From positions 114,184-178,183 of the forward strand of contig CBFHJH010000005.1 of the NCBI GenBank assembly GCA_965656185.1: 64,000 nt of DNA. The letters are read 5' to 3'. Of the stretch, positions 61,033 to 64,000 are shown piece by piece; position 1 is the stretch's first letter, and each line of letters opens with the position of its first letter. The position numbers and the translations under genes are program-made. The notes beneath the pieces were generated by a model that saw nothing but the letters and a program-made list of their open reading frames with translations, was not told the DNA's origin and did no database searches. The stretch comes from Croceimicrobium sp965656185. GTDB taxonomy: Bacteria > Bacteroidota > Bacteroidia > Flavobacteriales > Schleiferiaceae.

Positions 61033-62040
61033 ATGAAGATGGATTTTCGAAAAACTACTCTGCTCAAATTTCTATTTATTCTTGTTCTTTCTTGGTCTTG
61101 CGCCAAGGATGATTCCAGCACAGATGACCCTAACGATGGCTACCAAGCTCCTCCCTTGGAGGCGGTGGACCTCGGATTACAAGAATTTGCCAATCGCCCT
61201 TTACAAGTAAAGTCCTTTAGAAATGGCGAGCCTATTTATCAGGCGACCAGCGCGGCCGAATGGAACAATGCCGCTCAAAGTGAAACCCCAGCTTGGTGCT
61301 ACCGTGATTACGATCCAGCCAATCAAGCAGAAGGACTTTATTACAATGCCTATGCGGTACGAGATAGCCGCGGTCTGGCACCCAGTGGTTGGATAATCCC
61401 TAGCGAAGGCGACTTTAACTTTATTCACGCTTCCTTGCGCTACCAAGAACTACAAGGGAACTTAAGCCTGACTGGAGTGCAGGACTTCTTCACATTACTC
61501 CAATCCAATTTTGGAATGGCCGTAGGGGCTAACACCTATGCTGCCGAGCCCGATGGACAGTTTGGGCAAGAAGGTCGCTTTTGGACCGCTACTCCCACCT
61601 CTACCGGAACGAGTCAAGCAGTAGCCTGGGTGGCGCCAACTGGAACCGCCTTAGGCCTCCGTCCCCAGAATGCCGGTCACGGCTTTCAGGTCCTCTGTAT
61701 GAAGGCCAATAACTTTTCCGAAAGTAATTTTCTTAACCGTACTTGGAATTTGGCTACGCATAACTTTAATCCCCCACCCTATAGTGAGGGTAATGAAACG
61801 GTATTGAACGGCCGAATGGTAGCCAGTGCAGCGGCCAATAACAATTACTTCTTTCAATTCGAATCGGATCGCTCTACTTCTTCTGGTGGTAACTATACCC
61901 AAGATTTCGACTTCACCTCCGAGCGCTACTGGGGGAATGGCCTGATCATGGTCTATGAACGTGGCACAGCCGAGTTCCTATACTACCGTGATGGTAAGTC
62001 CTACCATTACATGTTCCCAGATCTCGACATTTACGAATAA
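61033..62040 (+). CDS. FISUMP-like lipoprotein
   Basis: 335 residues with lipoprotein Cys23 (LSWSC). The centre (about 65-225) has the pattern of Fibrobacter succinogenes major paralogous domain proteins (TIGR02145 family in my memory): WCYRDYDPANQAEGLYYNAY, APSGWIIPSEGDF, GRFWTATPTSTGT and GFQVLCMK. The C-terminal ~100 residues are a separate beta-rich domain. Function is unknown; FISUMP domains occur in many surface lipoproteins. It starts an operon of three lipoprotein genes, the next being 13 nt downstream. Confidence 0.75.
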   Translation: MKMDFRKTTLLKFLFILVLSWSCAKDDSSTDDPNDGYQAPPLEAVDLGLQEFANRPLQVKSFRNGEPIYQATSAAEWNNAAQSETPAWCYRDYDPANQAEGLYYNAYAVRDSRGLAPSGWIIPSEGDFNFIHASLRYQELQGNLSLTGVQDFFTLLQSNFGMAVGANTYAAEPDGQFGQEGRFWTATPTSTGTSQAVAWVAPTGTALGLRPQNAGHGFQVLCMKANNFSESNFLNRTWNLATHNFNPPPYSEGNETVLNGRMVASAAANNNYFFQFESDRSTSSGGNYTQDFDFTSERYWGNGLIMVYERGTAEFLYYRDGKSYHYMFPDLDIYE

Positions 62041-62053
62041 TAGAACGGCTGCC

Positions 62054-62911
62054 ATGAAATTCTTTAAATACCCCATAAGCCTCATTGCCCTGCTTGCTCT
62101 TGTTCTAATTGCCTGTGAAGAACAGGAAAAAGAAGAGCTTAATGAACCCACCCCTACCTGGGAATGCGTCAGTGGAAATTGTATTCCCAGTTCTAGCGGC
62201 ACTTTCCTTTCCCAAAGTGATTGTAATGCCAATTGCAGTAGCGGCTCTAATAATGGCCCGCTCTATACAAAAGGTGGTGGCATGGTCGATTTTGAAGGTA
62301 ATACCTACGAAACCGTGATCATTAACGGCCGGGAGTGGATGGCCGAAAACTTACGCATGCGCAATGCCCCGCCGGTAAATGGCCCGGATCTTGTTTTTAG
62401 CGACGATTACCAAAACTGGACCAGCGGCACCAATAATGGTATTCGGGCCTATTGCTATCCTGGCGACGACATCAATAACTTTAGCGAGTACGGGGTGCTC
62501 TACACCTGGTACGCCGTGCGCTATATCGATCTTTGTCCCAATGGTTGGCATATTCCTACCGCCGATGAATGGTGGGATATGATGGAGTCCTTAGACCCTG
62601 ATGAATACGCCTACCGCAATGCAAGTGACGAATTGCGCTCGGTAAACGGTTGGCCCGTACCAGGCAATAACCGCAGTGGTATGAATATTAAGCCTGCCGG
62701 CTCTACCCTCGGAGCGGTGCCCCTCAGACCTCAGTATGTAGGAGATTACGCCGGCTTCTGGACTTCTACCGAAACCAATACTACCAATGCCGATTACATC
62801 AATTTTTGGTCTACTGGTGGTAATGGAGGCCTTATTAAAAGTTACCGCACCAGTGGTACCCACCGGCCTAAGTATAATGCTGCCGCTTGCCGCTGTATTA
62901 AGGATGAATAA
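62054..62911 (+). CDS. FISUMP-domain lipoprotein with a small Cys-rich module
   Basis: 285 residues from the ATG at 62054 (MKFFKYPISLIALLALVLIAC, Cys21); an upstream in-frame start inside the previous gene would bury the signal. After a Glu-rich linker comes a four-Cys module (CVSGNCIPSSSGTFLSQSDC), then a FISUMP domain (about 85-285) with WMAENLRMRNAP, SEYGVLYTWYAV, CPNGWHIPTADEW, AGFWTSTE and AACRCIKDE. It is the second gene of the lipoprotein operon. Function is unknown, presumably surface-exposed. Confidence 0.8.
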   Translation: MKFFKYPISLIALLALVLIACEEQEKEELNEPTPTWECVSGNCIPSSSGTFLSQSDCNANCSSGSNNGPLYTKGGGMVDFEGNTYETVIINGREWMAENLRMRNAPPVNGPDLVFSDDYQNWTSGTNNGIRAYCYPGDDINNFSEYGVLYTWYAVRYIDLCPNGWHIPTADEWWDMMESLDPDEYAYRNASDELRSVNGWPVPGNNRSGMNIKPAGSTLGAVPLRPQYVGDYAGFWTSTETNTTNADYINFWSTGGNGGLIKSYRTSGTHRPKYNAAACRCIKDE

Positions 62912-62949
62912 ATTTTAAATTGTAATTAATAACTTAAAAGATAAACTCT

Positions 62950-63471
62950 ATGAAACTCAAATTATCGCTCCTACTCAGTGCCTGTCTGCTCTTGGTTTTT
63001 TCCAGTTGCGAAGGACCTGCCGGTGAAGACGGCAATGCCAATGTGCGTATCTACAATTTCACCAATTTCTCTTGGAACGACCTTTACGGCGATGGCACGG
63101 CCTATACCGCCGATTTAGAACTCCCAGCCCTTACCAGTCAAGTGTACAACACCCACCTAGTGCTCGGATTCGTAACCTTAAATTTTAATGGCAACACCGT
63201 ACGGTGGTCATTGCCTTATGTTTTTACCAGTCCGAATGGCTATAATGAATCTATCAATCTCGCTTACACCCCTTATTCGGGTAGTAATAACATTGGGTTT
63301 TTAGCCAGTTCCGACGACGGATTACCCAGCGTTTACCAAGATGTGATCAGCTTTAGAGTAGCCTTGATCGAAGGTTCGTTTAAACGTGACTTTACTTGGG
63401 AAGAGCTCATTAATATGCCAAATGTCGAATTCATTGAAGTAGACGGAACTAAAGGCCCCAAACTCCAATAA
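62950..63471 (+). CDS. Lipoprotein of unknown function with a GPAGEDG start
   Basis: 173 residues with Cys20 (FSSC) at once followed by EGPAGEDGNANV, a single short collagen-like stretch often seen at the start of Bacteroidota lipoproteins. The body is beta-rich with many aromatic residues and no recognised domain. It is third in the operon, 38 nt after the FISUMP gene. Confidence 0.7.
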   Translation: MKLKLSLLLSACLLLVFSSCEGPAGEDGNANVRIYNFTNFSWNDLYGDGTAYTADLELPALTSQVYNTHLVLGFVTLNFNGNTVRWSLPYVFTSPNGYNESINLAYTPYSGSNNIGFLASSDDGLPSVYQDVISFRVALIEGSFKRDFTWEELINMPNVEFIEVDGTKGPKLQ

Positions 63472-63575
63472 GCTTAGCTTCGCCCTCAACCGCCAAGCAG
63501 AAGCGAGACCAAAGCTTAAACACTCTGAAAATTCTTTTCTAAAGGTATTAGCGAACCACAATTGGTCTTAAAAAG

Positions 63576-63612
63576 AACTCCCAAAGATGAAATTCATTTT
63601 TAGGAGTTTTAT
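63576..63612 (+). terminator. Possible terminator after the lipoprotein operon
   Basis: The stem AACTCC/GGAGTT (63576-63581 with 63603-63608) encloses a smaller ATGAA/TTCAT hairpin and is followed by TTTATTTT. Moderate quality, about 105 nt past the last stop. Confidence 0.4.
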
Positions 63613-63669
63613 TTTATCGATCCTTTAAGGCAGCGACAAGGGTGCATCGTAGGCGTTATGGACCCTAGC

Positions 63670-63759
63670 TGGATATTCCGGTCAAAGTGAACCACCTATT
63701 CCGGAACAAGTGGCTCACATTAAACCGAAATACCTGGCTCACTTTGACCGGAATTTCCA
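63670..63759. mobile_element. 90-bp palindromic element resembling IS21-family ends
   Basis: The outer 25 bp (63670-63694 and 63735-63759) are inverted copies, 23 of 25 matching, starting TGG and ending CCA. The 40-bp centre holds weaker copies of the same unit (ATTCCGG..AAGTG; TGGCTCAC..ACCG). Repeated CCGG/TCACTTTG units like these occur at IS21-type ends in Bacteroidota. No transposase gene is in view and no clear target-site duplication flanks it, so it is a remnant, a non-autonomous element or an unrelated palindrome. Confidence 0.45.
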
Positions 63760-64000
63760 ATAGGGGGACACAAACAAACAAGGCTATCCGCCTCTTAGCA
63801 GCAAATAGCTGACTTACAAACAGTGATCTTTAGTTCATCCTTTTCAGTCAGCTTTGGAAGTCAACTAAAAATCAAAGTGCTCCTGCCATAGGAGTCCGGT
63901 AGACTAATATTAATTCAATATTTCAAATTGATGGGGGAAACTTTCAAGCGTACCAAGGAGAAATTTATAGCAAACAATAAGAGATAGCACCATTTACATC
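63760..64000. other. Non-coding end of window
   Basis: I see no ORF, RNA gene or clear signal in 63760-64000, nor in 63613-63669. Confidence 0.6.

Noticed and set aside
63322..63561. A 79-codon minus-strand frame after the last lipoprotein
   Set aside because: It overlaps the lipoprotein gene antisense and has no signal, domain or ribosome site.
1..64000. tRNA, rRNA or CRISPR array
   Set aside because: No cloverleaf-like, rRNA-like or regularly spaced repeat sequence was seen in any intergenic space.

Overview
The window comes from a marine-type member of Bacteroidota, most likely Flavobacteriia (Cryomorphaceae/Schleiferiaceae-like, by inference). The evidence is a complete gldK-gldL-gldM-gldN type IX secretion (T9SS) locus behind a PorP/SprF gene, promoters of the TAnnTTTG type, a Bacteroidota FtsZ tail (SNNSFLHDNVD), a DUF5522 mini-protein, and many short-signal lipoproteins. 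No rRNA, tRNA, CRISPR array, prophage or intact insertion sequence was seen.

Layout. 0.2-4.1 kb (minus): a surface-polysaccharide operon of Wzx-type flippase, Wzz-type chain-length protein and Wzy-type polymerase/ligase, with a GT4 glycosyltransferase and rnhB divergent to it (4.2-6.0 kb). 6-12 kb: a large propeller lipoprotein, a LysM glucosaminidase, a PLP-dependent deaminase and an AraC regulator. 11.9-14.0 kb: a 51-residue Cys-rich DUF5522 protein and urocanate hydratase. 14.1-14.8 kb: a secreted protein gene broken by a frameshift. 15.2-30.8 kb: a full dcw cluster, mraZ-rsmH-ftsL-ftsI-murE-mraY-murD-ftsW-murG-murC-ftsQ-ftsA-ftsZ, packed with overlaps and ending in a strong terminator. 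30.9-35.0 kb: yqeY, a NarL-type response regulator with its TPR histidine kinase, and a secreted helical protein. 35.1-37.2 kb: groEL and groES. 37.4 kb: bcp. 37.9-45.3 kb (minus): two paralogous lipoproteins and the miaB / small secreted protein / sigma-54 activator / lptE / acidic TPR protein / secG operon. 45.5-49.0 kb: topA and an arginase-fold protein that has lost metal ligands. 49.1-55.0 kb: porP-gldKLMN. 55.0-58.5 kb: an FAD oxidoreductase, a DUF983 protein and an ABC-F ATPase. 58.5-60.8 kb: a predicted T9SS cargo (lipase-like hydrolase with a C-terminal sorting domain) and an outer-membrane barrel. 61.0-63.5 kb: three lipoproteins, two with FISUMP domains. The last 0.5 kb is non-coding and holds a 90-bp palindromic element resembling IS21-family ends.

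How it fits together: the window is mostly core envelope biology, namely peptidoglycan synthesis and division, LPS/polysaccharide export, protein secretion (SecG, T9SS) and folding. The most distinctive regulatory region is the 390-bp gap before mraZ. It holds a perfect DnaA box, two directly repeated GTGGG motifs with 10-bp period (the MraZ-box pattern), a second oppositely oriented GTGGG pair 105 bp upstream, and a TAnnTTTG element.

Caution on the assembly: nine runs of 98-100 N interrupt genes. At five, simply deleting the Ns restores a perfect reading frame and the expected family motif. At two, the flanks are exact 77-bp duplicates. These are scaffolding artefacts, not missing sequence. 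At groES the run hides the true C-terminus. I found no convincing wholly new multi-gene system; the strongest unusual items are the mraZ control region, the arginase-like pseudoenzyme next to the T9SS locus, and the start-codon and promoter architecture.
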